A DNA stretch of 33,974 nucleotides, taken from positions 1-33,974 of the forward strand of contig JAJXZO010000172.1 in assembly GCA_021780035.1 (NCBI GenBank), in the 5' to 3' direction. Below, piece after piece: positions 1 through 7,704 of the stretch; the first letter of the stretch is position 1, and every line of letters begins with the position of its first letter. The notes below the pieces were generated by a model. It had not been told where the DNA came from and did no database searches. It was given only the letters and a program-made list of their open reading frames with translations. Position numbers and translations under genes: made by a program. Source of the DNA: Pseudomonadota bacterium (GTDB lineage: Bacteria > Pseudomonadota > Alphaproteobacteria > Acetobacterales > Acetobacteraceae).

Positions 1-294
1 GGTGCGCTGGATGACGCTGCAGCCGGCGAAGTTCACCGCCGAGACGGCGAGCGGCGAGTTCCCGAAGTCGAACGCGGCGGGGGCGACGCCGCCCACTTCG
101 CCCATGCACATCGAGCCCACGCCGCGGCCGCGGAGTTCGAGCGCCTCGTCCGCGCCCCCCACCATGACGATGCGCGCCGCGCCGTTCGCCAGCACCACCG
201 CCGCGGTGGTGAAGGCGCGGAAGACGTCGATGACGGCGACCGCGCCTTTCGCCCGCGCCGCCCCCTCCAGCAAACTGCCGATGGTGATCTCCAC
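1..294 (-). CDS. ComB-like 2-phosphosulfolactate phosphatase, partial (N-terminal 98 codons)
   Basis: Only the N-terminal part lies in the window; the frame is open to base 1. The translation begins MEITIGSLLEGAARA and has the ComB family hallmarks: a hydrophobic strand followed by VIDVFRAFTT (residues 21-30), ANGAARI, and FDFGNSP (residues 75-81). ComB hydrolyses 2-phosphosulfolactate in coenzyme M synthesis in methanogens. Bacteria that do not make coenzyme M often carry homologues of unproven substrate, so the name describes the family only. The start is a GTG at 294 because a GGAGG sits five bases upstream and nothing upstream in frame looks coding. It points away from the rest of the window, and its neighbour on the same strand is the antiporter 92 bases upstream. 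The missing C-terminus prevents a check of the full length. Confidence 0.8.
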   Translation of the reverse strand, partial: MEITIGSLLEGAARAKGAVAVIDVFRAFTTAAVVLANGAARIVMVGGADEALELRGRGVGSMCMGEVGGVAPAAFDFGNSPLAVSAVNFAGCSVIQRT

Positions 295-386
295 TCCCGC
301 CTCCCGTTGCGCCTGCGGCGGACGAGTGTAGCCGCGCCGGCCCCGCGCCGGAACGGCCGAGAAAGCTCGGGCGGCACGGTCGCGTT

Positions 387-2201
387 TCAGCCCGCGGCGG
401 TGGGGTCTGGCCCGGCGCGCGCGTCGCGGAGCTTGCGCAGATCGGCGAGGCGCCGCCCGCGCGGGCGGATGTCGGCATGCGGCGCGGCGGCCTTGATCGC
501 CGCTTGCTCCTTCGCCCTCTCCTCGTGGATGGAGACGATCACCGGCCCCATCGGCACGCCGATATCGACAAGCACGGACTCGGCCAGTTGCAGGCTGGCC
601 TCCACCGTCTCGGGAACGGCGTCGGTCGCGCCGATGCGATAGAGATGCGCGGCATGCGCGGCGTCGCGGGCGCGGGCCACGATCCGCAGGTCGCGCCGCT
701 CGGCGAGCGCCGCCGCCACCAGCGCATCGACCGAGGGGCGGTCGTCGAGGGTCACCACCAGCGCCCGGGCGTGGGCGAGGCCAAGCTCGCGCAACAGCGC
801 CGGGGTGGTGATGTCGCCCCAGTAGACCGGCCTGCCCGACTGCCGGAGGCGGGCCACGCGGTCGGGGTCGCGGTCGATGGCGACGTAGGGAATGGCATGC
901 GCCTCGAGCAGCGCCGCCACCGTCTGGCCGACGCGCCCGAAGCCGGCGAGCAGCACCCGCGCCGGCGGCTCGGCCTCGTGCGGCGGCAGCAACGCCGGAT
1001 CGACGGCGGCGCGCGGCTGCAACCTCGGCGCGATGCGGCGGCCGAGCCAGGAAAGCGACGGGATGGCCGCCATGCTGAGCATGGTGGTCATCAGCAGCGC
1101 GGTGGCGAGGCGTTGCGGCAGCAGCCCCTCACCCACCGCCACGGCGAGCACGACGAAGCTGAACTCGCCGCCCGGGCCGAGCAGCAGCCCGGCCTGGATC
1201 GCCTGTGGCCAGGGCAGGCCGAAGGCGCGCGCCGCCGGCGCCAGCACCAGGAACTTCACGCCCACCAGCACCACCACCCAGCCGAGCGTGAGCCACGGGT
1301 GGGCGACGAGCAGCAGCGGATCGAAGCCGAGGCCGACGGAAATCAGGAACACGCCGAGGAACAGGCCCTTGAACGGTTCGATGGTCACCTGCACCTGCCG
1401 GCGGTACTCGGTGCCGGCGAGCAGCAGCCCGCCGATCAGCGCGCCCAGCGCCATGGAAAGCCCGCCGCTGGCGGTGGCGACGGCGCTTCCCACCACCACC
1501 ATCAGGCAGGCGGCGAGAAACAGCTCGGGGCTGCCGGTGCGGGCGACGGTACGGAACAGCCGCCGCAGCGCGAGACGGCCGAACAGCACGATGCCGCCCA
1601 CCGCCGCCAGCGCCTTCACCGCCGCGAGCCACAGCTCCGCGTCGCTGCCGGCGTGCAGCCCCATCGCCAGCAGCACCGGCACGATGGCGAGATCCTGGAA
1701 CAGCAGTACGGCGAAGCAGAGCCGCCCGAGCGGGCTGGCGAGGCGCTTCTCGGCCGAAAGCACGCCGACGACGAGCGCGGTGGACGACATCGCGCCGGTA
1801 AGGCCCACCACCGCCGCCGCCGGCCCCGGCAGGCCGGCGAACCAGCCGAGCAGGCCGAGAACGCCGGTCGCCGCCGCCACCTCCAGCGTGCCGAGCGCGA
1901 ACACGAGGCGGCGCATGACGAGCAGGCGTTCGAAGGACAGTTCGAGCCCGATCATGAACAGCAGCAGCGCCACGCCGAGTTCCGCCACCGGAGCGATCGA
2001 GGCCGGGTCGCCGAAGGTGACGGCGCCGAGCCAGGGAGCCGAGGCGTTGAGGCGGCCGAGGCCGAACGGCCCGACCACCGCGCCCACCAGCATGAAGCCG
2101 AGCGCAGCGGAGACACGGAGACGCTGGAACAGCGGGATCACCACCCCGGCGGCGGCAAGGATGATCAGCGCGTCCTTGAAGACCGAGAGATCGTTGTGCG
2201 T
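387..2201 (-). CDS. CPA2 family monovalent cation:proton antiporter with TrkA-N domain (KefB/KefC-like)
   Basis: This is an inner-membrane cation/proton antiporter of the CPA2 type, about 604 residues from the chosen start. Residues 10-385 form about a dozen hydrophobic segments (for example ALIILAAAGVVIPLF, 11-25) and include the conserved FQDLAIVPVL segment (168-177, Asp170). A Rossmann-type TrkA-N/RCK domain follows, with GFGRVGQ at 420-426, so transport is probably gated by a nucleotide or other ligand. KefB and KefC export potassium, but the ion here cannot be read from sequence. The start is unusual. No ATG, GTG or TTG lies at the expected place, while a perfect AGGAGG sits six bases before an ACG codon at 2201, giving the family-like start (M)HNDLSVFKD. 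The alternative is a TTG at 2276, which adds 25 Arg-rich residues and has no ribosome binding site. Confidence 0.88.
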   Translation of the reverse strand, partial: THNDLSVFKDALIILAAAGVVIPLFQRLRVSAALGFMLVGAVVGPFGLGRLNASAPWLGAVTFGDPASIAPVAELGVALLLFMIGLELSFERLLVMRRLVFALGTLEVAAATGVLGLLGWFAGLPGPAAAVVGLTGAMSSTALVVGVLSAEKRLASPLGRLCFAVLLFQDLAIVPVLLAMGLHAGSDAELWLAAVKALAAVGGIVLFGRLALRRLFRTVARTGSPELFLAACLMVVVGSAVATASGGLSMALGALIGGLLLAGTEYRRQVQVTIEPFKGLFLGVFLISVGLGFDPLLLVAHPWLTLGWVVVLVGVKFLVLAPAARAFGLPWPQAIQAGLLLGPGGEFSFVVLAVAVGEGLLPQRLATALLMTTMLSMAAIPSLSWLGRRIAPRLQPRAAVDPALLPPHEAEPPARVLLAGFGRVGQTVAALLEAHAIPYVAIDRDPDRVARLRQSGRPVYWGDITTPALLRELGLAHARALVVTLDDRPSVDALVAAALAERRDLRIVARARDAAHAAHLYRIGATDAVPETVEASLQLAESVLVDIGVPMGPVIVSIHEERAKEQAAIKAAAPHADIRPRGRRLADLRKLRDARAGPDPTAAG

Positions 2202-2207
2202 CGCGGG

Positions 2208-2213
2208 CCTCCT
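2208..2213 (-). promoter_or_regulatory. Shine-Dalgarno sequence that places the antiporter start at an ACG codon
   Basis: AGGAGG on the minus strand (CCTCCT on the plus strand), six bases before ACG at 2201-2199. It is a perfect match to the anti-Shine-Dalgarno sequence and lies inside the longer TTG-initiated reading frame. This favours initiation at ACG, or an ATG-to-ACG change or sequencing error at that codon. Confidence 0.6.
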
Positions 2214-2315
2214 GCGGCGGCGCGACCTCCCCACTGGTTTTACCGCCCGCCGTGCCCATGATAGGCATAAACGCAACGCCGCGTGCGGGCATTCGCCAGC
2301 AAGGAGGGTTCAGGT

Positions 2316-2642
2316 ATGGGTCAATCTCTCGGTCGCAGGGCGCTTTTGCCCGGCTTCGCTTCCGCGCTGCTGCTTGCCGGCTGCGCCGCCTCCGAAGGCA
2401 CGCAGCAGCAGGCGGACGTGCAGCCGCAGCCGCCGCCGCCGCGCAACGAGGTCATTCCCAAGCCGCCGGTCTCCGAGGCGCCGCTGGTCTGGCAGCCGGG
2501 GCACTGGGACTGGACCGGCGGCGGCTACGCCTGGCGGCCTGGCCGCTGGATTTTGCGTGCCGGCCACGGCACGCTGTGGCAGGACGGCTACTGGGGCCGC
2601 GAAGGCGGCCAATGGGTGTGGATCCCCGGCCACTGGCTGTAG
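2316..2642 (+). CDS. Small WxxGxW-repeat lipoprotein
   Basis: A 108-residue predicted lipoprotein of unknown function. It has a basic N-terminus, a hydrophobic stretch and a lipobox LLAGC with the lipidated Cys at residue 23. A Gln/Pro-rich linker (QPQPPPP) follows. The remainder is built of short aromatic repeats: WQPGHW, WRPGRW and WIPGHW, plus a degenerate copy around WQDGYW. This pattern matches the YXWGXW/WXXGXW repeat family, usually found as small secreted or outer-membrane proteins. The ATG at 2316 is chosen because AAGGAGG stands eight bases upstream and the signal peptide starts right after it; a GTG at 2283 in frame would put residues in front of the signal peptide. It is transcribed divergently from the antiporter. 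Confidence 0.82.
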   Translation: MGQSLGRRALLPGFASALLLAGCAASEGTQQQADVQPQPPPPRNEVIPKPPVSEAPLVWQPGHWDWTGGGYAWRPGRWILRAGHGTLWQDGYWGREGGQWVWIPGHWL

Positions 2643-2753
2643 GGGCGCTCCGGCAGCCGCGATTCGCCGCCGCCCCGGGCCGCGTGATTCCTGCCCGCTT
2701 GACAGCGGCCCCCGCCGCTCGCCACGCTGGGCGCGTGCAGGGGAGTGCCACCG

Positions 2754-3605
2754 ATGCCGGTCATCGACTCGCAGGTCCACGCCTACGAAGCGAACACGCC
2801 GGAGCGCCCCTGGCGTTCCGTGCCGAACTGGCCGCCGCACGCGACGGGCGACGAGGTCGTGGCGGCGATGGACCGGCTGGGCGTCGATGGCGCCATCCTC
2901 ATCTCCCCGTTCTCCATGTACGGCTTCGATGCCGGCTACTCGGTGGCGGTGCGGAACGCCCATCCCGGCCGCTTCGCCCTGGTCAAGCCGCTCGACCCCG
3001 ACGATCCGGCGGTGGGCGAGATCGTCGCCGAGTGGAAGCGCACTCCGGGCGCGGTGGGCGTGCGCATCATGCTGACGCGGGAATCGAGCCGCGCGGCGGA
3101 CGACTCCGGACTCGACCGTATCGTCCGCGCCGCCGTCCGCCACGACTTCCCCGTCAACGTGCTGTTCTGGGACAACCTCGACGTGGGCGCGGCCCTGATC
3201 GACCGCCATCCCGATGCCCGCTTCATCGTCGATCACCTGGCGATCCGGCAGCCGGCGGCGCCGCCCGCGCCGCCCGAGCCCTGGGCCGATCTGCCGAAAG
3301 TGCTGGAACTGGCGCGGCGCCCGAACGCCGTCATCAAGGTGAGCGGCGCCTGCACGCTCTCGCACCGGCCCTACCCCTTCACCGACATCTGGGAGCCGCT
3401 TGCCCGGATCTTCGAGGCATGGGGCTTCGATCGCTGCCTCTGGGGAACGGACTGGACGCGCGCCTTCCCGGTGGTGACCTTCGAGCAGGCGACCGAGCCG
3501 TTCCGCCTCACCGACCGGCTGAACGGCGCCGAGCGGGCGATGCTGATGGGCGGCGCCTGCGCGAAAGCCTACGGCTGGTCTCCGGAAACGGCGGTGCCAC
3601 GCTGA
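2754..3605 (+). CDS. Amidohydrolase family protein (Amidohydro_2 type TIM-barrel hydrolase)
   Basis: A 283-residue protein with the features of metal-dependent hydrolases of the amidohydrolase-2 group, which includes lactonases and pyrone dicarboxylate hydrolases. Visible motifs are the N-terminal strand VIDSQVHAY (3-11), FIVDHLAI with His161 and LWGTDWTR with Asp233, which would provide metal ligands and the catalytic acid. The first metal motif reads QVH rather than the usual HxH, so its first histidine is replaced by Gln7; some members of this group tolerate this. The substrate cannot be predicted, and no linked pathway gene is nearby. The ATG at 2754 has GGGGAG eight bases upstream; a GTG at 2745 is possible and adds three residues. 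It is separated by 111 bases from the lipoprotein gene upstream. Confidence 0.85.
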   Translation: MPVIDSQVHAYEANTPERPWRSVPNWPPHATGDEVVAAMDRLGVDGAILISPFSMYGFDAGYSVAVRNAHPGRFALVKPLDPDDPAVGEIVAEWKRTPGAVGVRIMLTRESSRAADDSGLDRIVRAAVRHDFPVNVLFWDNLDVGAALIDRHPDARFIVDHLAIRQPAAPPAPPEPWADLPKVLELARRPNAVIKVSGACTLSHRPYPFTDIWEPLARIFEAWGFDRCLWGTDWTRAFPVVTFEQATEPFRLTDRLNGAERAMLMGGACAKAYGWSPETAVPR

Positions 3606-3631
3606 GGCGGCCTTCGCCACGGAAGAACCTC

Positions 3632-3652
3632 CCGCCCGCCGCTCGCGGGCGG
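3632..3652 (+). terminator. GC-rich hairpin after the amidohydrolase gene (weak terminator candidate)
   Basis: A perfect 8-bp stem, CCGCCCGC / GCGGGCGG, with a 5-base loop lies 26 bases after the amidohydrolase stop. There is no T-tract on either strand, so it may only stabilise the 3' end or act with Rho. The rest of the 221-base gap up to the next gene shows nothing else I can name. Confidence 0.3.
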
Positions 3653-3826
3653 CGTCGCGGAAGACATTCCGAAGTCGTTCTGAAATTTCCGCGCGGCCGT
3701 GCACACGGCGTTCCTGTCCCGGCGCGCGATGCGTCGGAATGGTTTTGCCCGGTCCCCTTGCGGATGACAGGTAATGCGCCCCAGGCTCCCGGTCCCGATC
3801 CGACACCGGCCTCGACGGAGTGACGA

Positions 3827-5047
3827 TTGCTCTACCACGATCTCGCCAACCGGCTTCGGACCCGGGTCGCGGCCGGCGAGATGCCGTCGTCGTTCGAAGG
3901 GTATTTCGTCCGGACCGTCGCCTGCCGGATGGAAACCGCCGCCGACGAAGCGATCCTCTGGCAGATGCCGGGCAATCCGGAACCGTTCCACGGACCGGAG
4001 AAAATCTTCGGCGAGCCTGCCGACAGGACGTGCCTTGCGGGCATCGGCCCGTTCGATCTCGCGACCGGCCCCACGACCCTGCTTCGCCTGGAAGGTGCCG
4101 AGATCATCGGCAACAACGCGGTGCTTTGCGACGGGGCACTCTATTCGCCGGCGCCCGCCGCGAACGGCGACGTGTTGAAGCGGCTGCGCTGGGAAAACAA
4201 CTACCAGGGGTTCGTACTCACCGAGCGCGAAGGCACGCATTTCTGCACCTACGCCTGCCGCGAGGCGCCGCGCGCGCTCTCGCACCACGCTGTGTTCTTC
4301 CACAACCTCGAGCGCGGCAACTACGGCTCGTTCCTGCTCAGGCAACTGCCGCAGATGCTCCTGTTCCGCGCCGCCGCCGCCGCGGCGGGCCTTCCCGCGT
4401 TCGACTGCTACGTAGTGCCGGAGCGGACGCCGTGGTTCCGGGAAGCCCTCGCGCTGGTCGGCCTGCCCGAGCGCCCGGTCCTGTCGCTCGAGGACGTTTC
4501 CGGAGACCGGTTCGTCTCCGTCATGCTGTTCGGCAACTGCGAGGCGGAGGGATTCCTGCCGGCCGTGGCGACGGCGGAACTGCCGCGGCTCATCGAACGT
4601 TGCGGCGCCAACCCGCGCGGGCGGCCGGGAACGGACATCTATGTCTCGCGCCGCCTCCTCGATATCCGCCGGCCGAACTACCGCCGCCTGCGCAACTACG
4701 ACGATGTGGAGACGCTCTTCGCCGCGGCCGGTTTCGAGATCGTGACGCCGGAGGCGCTGTCCTTCGCCGAACAGGTGCGGGTGTTCGCCGCCGCCGGCAG
4801 GATCGCCGGGCCGTCGGGCTCGGGGATGCTGAACGCGGTGTTCGCCCCGGCCGACGCCCGCGTCCTCGACATGGAATCGTTTTCTAATAACGTCAGGCAG
4901 CACGCGAAACTCTACTCGTCCACGCGCAAACCGTATGCGTTTGCCTTCGGAGACGTCGACGCCGCCGGCGACCGCCCCCTGCTGACCCGGAACTGGACCA
5001 TGCCGCTGCCAGCCGCGAAGGAAGCCCTCGCCTGGCTGAAGGCGTAG
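3827..5047 (+). CDS. Glycosyltransferase family 61 protein
   Basis: A 406-residue cytoplasmic glycosyltransferase of the GT61 (DUF563) type. The C-terminal half carries the family pattern: a YVSRR segment (residues 266-270), a FEIVTPEALSFAEQVRVFA segment, then GPSGSGMLNAVFAP, which corresponds to the G-x-H-G-A-G-L-x-N-x-x-F motif. The usual His of that motif is Ser here. Family members transfer sugars such as xylose, or build polysaccharide. The acceptor here is unknown. The start is TTG at 3827, with GGAG six bases upstream; no ATG fits the N-terminus. It converges on the secreted beta-helix protein at 5170, so a role in surface polysaccharide metabolism beside that gene is possible but only an inference. 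Confidence 0.82.
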   Translation: MLYHDLANRLRTRVAAGEMPSSFEGYFVRTVACRMETAADEAILWQMPGNPEPFHGPEKIFGEPADRTCLAGIGPFDLATGPTTLLRLEGAEIIGNNAVLCDGALYSPAPAANGDVLKRLRWENNYQGFVLTEREGTHFCTYACREAPRALSHHAVFFHNLERGNYGSFLLRQLPQMLLFRAAAAAAGLPAFDCYVVPERTPWFREALALVGLPERPVLSLEDVSGDRFVSVMLFGNCEAEGFLPAVATAELPRLIERCGANPRGRPGTDIYVSRRLLDIRRPNYRRLRNYDDVETLFAAAGFEIVTPEALSFAEQVRVFAAAGRIAGPSGSGMLNAVFAPADARVLDMESFSNNVRQHAKLYSSTRKPYAFAFGDVDAAGDRPLLTRNWTMPLPAAKEALAWLKA

Positions 5048-5099
5048 GGCTTCCGGTGCCGGCGACGGCGCGGGCAAACCCGATTCCGACACGCCGGCC

Positions 5100-5132
5100 G
5101 ATAAAAGAACTCAGGCCCGTTCAGCCTCGGGC
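5100..5132 (-). terminator. Possible intrinsic terminator of the beta-helix protein gene
   Basis: On the minus strand, 37 bases after the stop at 5170, GCCCG-(8-base loop)-CGGGC is followed five bases later by TTCTTTTAT. The stem is short but GC-only, and the T-rich tract is rare in this GC-rich sequence. A second hairpin, GCGGGGC/GCCCCGC at 5138-5159, lies between it and the stop codon and lacks a T-tract. The region lies between convergent genes. Confidence 0.4.
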
Positions 5133-5169
5133 GTGGCGCGGGGCGGTAGCCAGCCCCGCACCGCCCTGC

Positions 5170-7521
5170 CTACTGCTCCCGATACCAGGCGGACGCCGTG
5201 CCGTCCCAGCGCACCCGCAGCCCCGTGTAGGCGGCGAGCGTGGCACCGTTCGTCCAGCCGTTCACCGCCGGCGAGAAGGCAAGCGCCGTCACCGCCCCGG
5301 CGTAGTTGTCGAACTGGATGGCCTGCCCGTCCGCCAGCGCCGCCGGCAGCGTCACCGTGGAGGCGCTCACCGTGGCCGTCTGCGTGAAACGCACCAGCGA
5401 CGTGTTCGCCGGCACGCTGTAGGTGCCGCCGAGGGAAACGCGCACGCCGCTGCCGTCGATCAGCGCGCCTTCGGCGACCACCGGCGTTCCGGCGCTTCCA
5501 TTGATGCCAAGCTGCGTCTGGTTGTTCTGCAACAGCACACGGCCGCCCGCCGACGCCAGCGACAGCGAATTGCCGAGCGTCACCGTCACGCCGGAAAGGG
5601 AGCCGTTGGCGATGGTCACGGTCGGCGCCGCGACATAGCCGCCGCCGGCGCCGGTCACGGCGATCGTGTTCACGCGGAACACGTTGGCGGCCAGATCGAC
5701 GGTGAGACCGCTGCCCGCCATCGAGCCGGAAACATTGGTGGTGGGGACGGACGCGGACAGGAAGTCGTCCGCCGGGCAGTCGCCGATCGCGGCGTCCGAG
5801 CCGAGGCCGGTCACCACCCCGCCCGTGCCTACCGATGCCACCTTCAGCGGGATCGGGATCGAACAGCCGGCGTTGAGCTGCACGACGTCGTTCACCGCAT
5901 ACCCCGTCCCGCCGGTGCCAACCGTCTCCGTTCCCCAGAAGCCCCCCGTGTTGATCTGCGCCGTCGCCTGCGAGCCGCCATTGGGAGGAGGCGAAATCGC
6001 GATCGCGGGCAGCGCGCCGCCGAGCAGGGAAGCGTAGGAGGCGCCGGGGTCGACCGTGATGGCCGCCACACTGCCCGTGGCCTGCACGCTCGGCACGTTG
6101 AGCGCCGACGGCAGCGTCACAGCAGAGGAAAAGCCGCCGGAATAGCTGGGCGATCCGGCGACATCGAGCATGCCGAACGGCGTCGTCAGGTTCCACGGAC
6201 CGACCGCGCCGACATAGGCGCTGCCGTCCGCCGACCACGCCGCCGGGTCGAGGAAGACCGTCGCCCCGGAATTGTAGAACTGCGGAATGCGCAGTCTCAG
6301 GCCGTGGATGGTGGCCGACGTCACGCCCGTGTCGAGCGCGAGCACGGTGGCCGGCGTCATCTCGATATGGTTGTCGTAGGTCAGGCCGTTGATGACGGGC
6401 GCGGTCTGCGTGCCGGTCAGCAGGATGTCCTCCGCGAACTTGCCCTCGGCATGGACGTGCCAGACAAGATCGTTCACCGAATCACCGGCACCGTAATAAA
6501 GATCGAAGGCGCCGCCGCCCGTCGATGCCGCCTGCCCGTAGCCGACCACGTAGGAAGATTCGAAGCGCAGGCCGCGCACGTTGGAAGCCCACACCGCGGG
6601 GCCGTAATAGCTGCTGATCGACCCGCTGACAAAAACGCTCTCGTTGAAGGAATCCGGCGTGTCCGGCGTCAGCGCGTCCGCCACGGTCGGGTTCGAGGGG
6701 TTGTAGGTGGCGGCGAAATCCGACGTGATCGGGAAGTGGTTGTCGCCGTCGAGCACAACGCCGTAGGCGGTCGGGCTGTCGGTGCGGTTCTGCAGGAATA
6801 CATCGATGAAGTTGCTGGTTTCCGCCGCCCGGTCGTAGAGCGGCGCGAGCGAGAAGGCGCCGTCCATGTAGACATCGATCATCGACACTTCGCCGGCACC
6901 GCTCCACCCGTTGAGCGGGCGTCCGATCTGGATGCCGACCTTGGGGTTGTTCTGCGCGATGATCTTCACATGCTCGAACGTGACGTTCTGGCTCTCCACG
7001 GCGTCGAGCACGGCCTTGCCGGTGGCATTGCCGACGAGCGTGCTGCCGTTGCCGTTGAAGAGAAGGCCGTTCAGCGCCGTGAGGTTCACCGAGCCGTTCA
7101 GCACGAAGCAGGCGTGTGCCGGCAGGTTGAACTCGCGCGCGTAGCCCTGGTAGCCGGACAGGTTCCGCAGGTAGGTCGCGTAGGCGTTGAACGCCGCGGT
7201 GTCGTCGGTGGCGCAGTCGCCCGCCGCCCCGAAATCCATGACGTTCAGCGTATCACCGGCCAGACTGGCGAGCGTACGGGCGACGGTGCCCCCCGACGCC
7301 GTCACGGTGGTGGTGGAGGCGTTGCCGCCGGCGGATTGCACGGCACCGACGATGCGCGCGTCGTTGCCGGCGGCTGCGGTGCCGGCGGTGGTGCCGTAAA
7401 GCACCGACAGCCGCCCGCCGCTGCTGGTCAGGCCGTTGCCCGGCGGCGTCTGGGGAGAGAGTTGCGCCGCGGCAAGGGCAGGCAGCAGCGCCATGCCCAT
7501 TGCAAGGAACCATCGTTTCAT
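5170..7521 (-). CDS. Secreted beta-helix protein with pectate-lyase-like/tail-spike-like architecture
   Basis: A 783-residue exported protein. A signal peptide (MKRWFLAMGMALLPALAAAQ, 1-20) is followed by LSVLYGTTAGTAAAGNDARI (about 38-57), a motif type I associate with phage tail fibres. Next comes NVMDFGAAGDCATDDTAAF (93-111), the start signature of pectate-lyase-3 right-handed beta-helices as in tail spikes and exopolysaccharide-degrading enzymes. The middle is Asn/Ser/Thr/Gly-rich with strand-turn periodicity. The C-terminal part has GTGGTGYAVNDVV and GGGYVAAPTVTIA modules, and ends in a beta-rich domain finishing RVRWDGTASAWYREQ. A catalytic function on polysaccharide is likely but the substrate is unknown. 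The ATG at 7521 is chosen for GGAG six bases upstream and for the signal peptide. No other phage gene is near. Confidence 0.72.
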   Translation of the reverse strand: MKRWFLAMGMALLPALAAAQLSPQTPPGNGLTSSGGRLSVLYGTTAGTAAAGNDARIVGAVQSAGGNASTTTVTASGGTVARTLASLAGDTLNVMDFGAAGDCATDDTAAFNAYATYLRNLSGYQGYAREFNLPAHACFVLNGSVNLTALNGLLFNGNGSTLVGNATGKAVLDAVESQNVTFEHVKIIAQNNPKVGIQIGRPLNGWSGAGEVSMIDVYMDGAFSLAPLYDRAAETSNFIDVFLQNRTDSPTAYGVVLDGDNHFPITSDFAATYNPSNPTVADALTPDTPDSFNESVFVSGSISSYYGPAVWASNVRGLRFESSYVVGYGQAASTGGGAFDLYYGAGDSVNDLVWHVHAEGKFAEDILLTGTQTAPVINGLTYDNHIEMTPATVLALDTGVTSATIHGLRLRIPQFYNSGATVFLDPAAWSADGSAYVGAVGPWNLTTPFGMLDVAGSPSYSGGFSSAVTLPSALNVPSVQATGSVAAITVDPGASYASLLGGALPAIAISPPPNGGSQATAQINTGGFWGTETVGTGGTGYAVNDVVQLNAGCSIPIPLKVASVGTGGVVTGLGSDAAIGDCPADDFLSASVPTTNVSGSMAGSGLTVDLAANVFRVNTIAVTGAGGGYVAAPTVTIANGSLSGVTVTLGNSLSLASAGGRVLLQNNQTQLGINGSAGTPVVAEGALIDGSGVRVSLGGTYSVPANTSLVRFTQTATVSASTVTLPAALADGQAIQFDNYAGAVTALAFSPAVNGWTNGATLAAYTGLRVRWDGTASAWYREQ

Positions 7522-7635
7522 CGCGTTCTCCGAATCCGTCACCACAATATGGACCGGGTCGCCCCGCTGCGCGCCGCGGGCTTCTCGCGGATGGCAAGGA
7601 AGGTGTGCGCGGCCTGCGGACCCTGGTCCGCCGGA

Positions 7636-7664
7636 GTGTTAGTATATCTCACTTTTTCTGTCAA
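7636..7664 (-). promoter_or_regulatory. Candidate sigma-70-type promoter upstream of the beta-helix protein gene
   Basis: On the minus strand, TTGACA (7664-7659) is a perfect -35 and is followed after 17 bases by TAACAC (7641-7636), which matches the -10 consensus in three of six positions. A TATACT lies only 12 bases after the -35. The AT-rich island stands out in its GC-rich surroundings and sits about 115 bases before the ATG at 7521. A 7-bp hairpin (7673-7693), without a T-tract, separates it from the flgH stop. Confidence 0.38.
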
Positions 7665-7704
7665 GGAGACGCGCCCCGCCGACGGCGCGGGGCTCGCCGA
7701 CGCC

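Noticed and set aside
5170-7521. Remnant prophage
   Set aside because: No integrase, capsid, terminase or tail-assembly gene flanks the beta-helix gene and it carries a Sec signal peptide.
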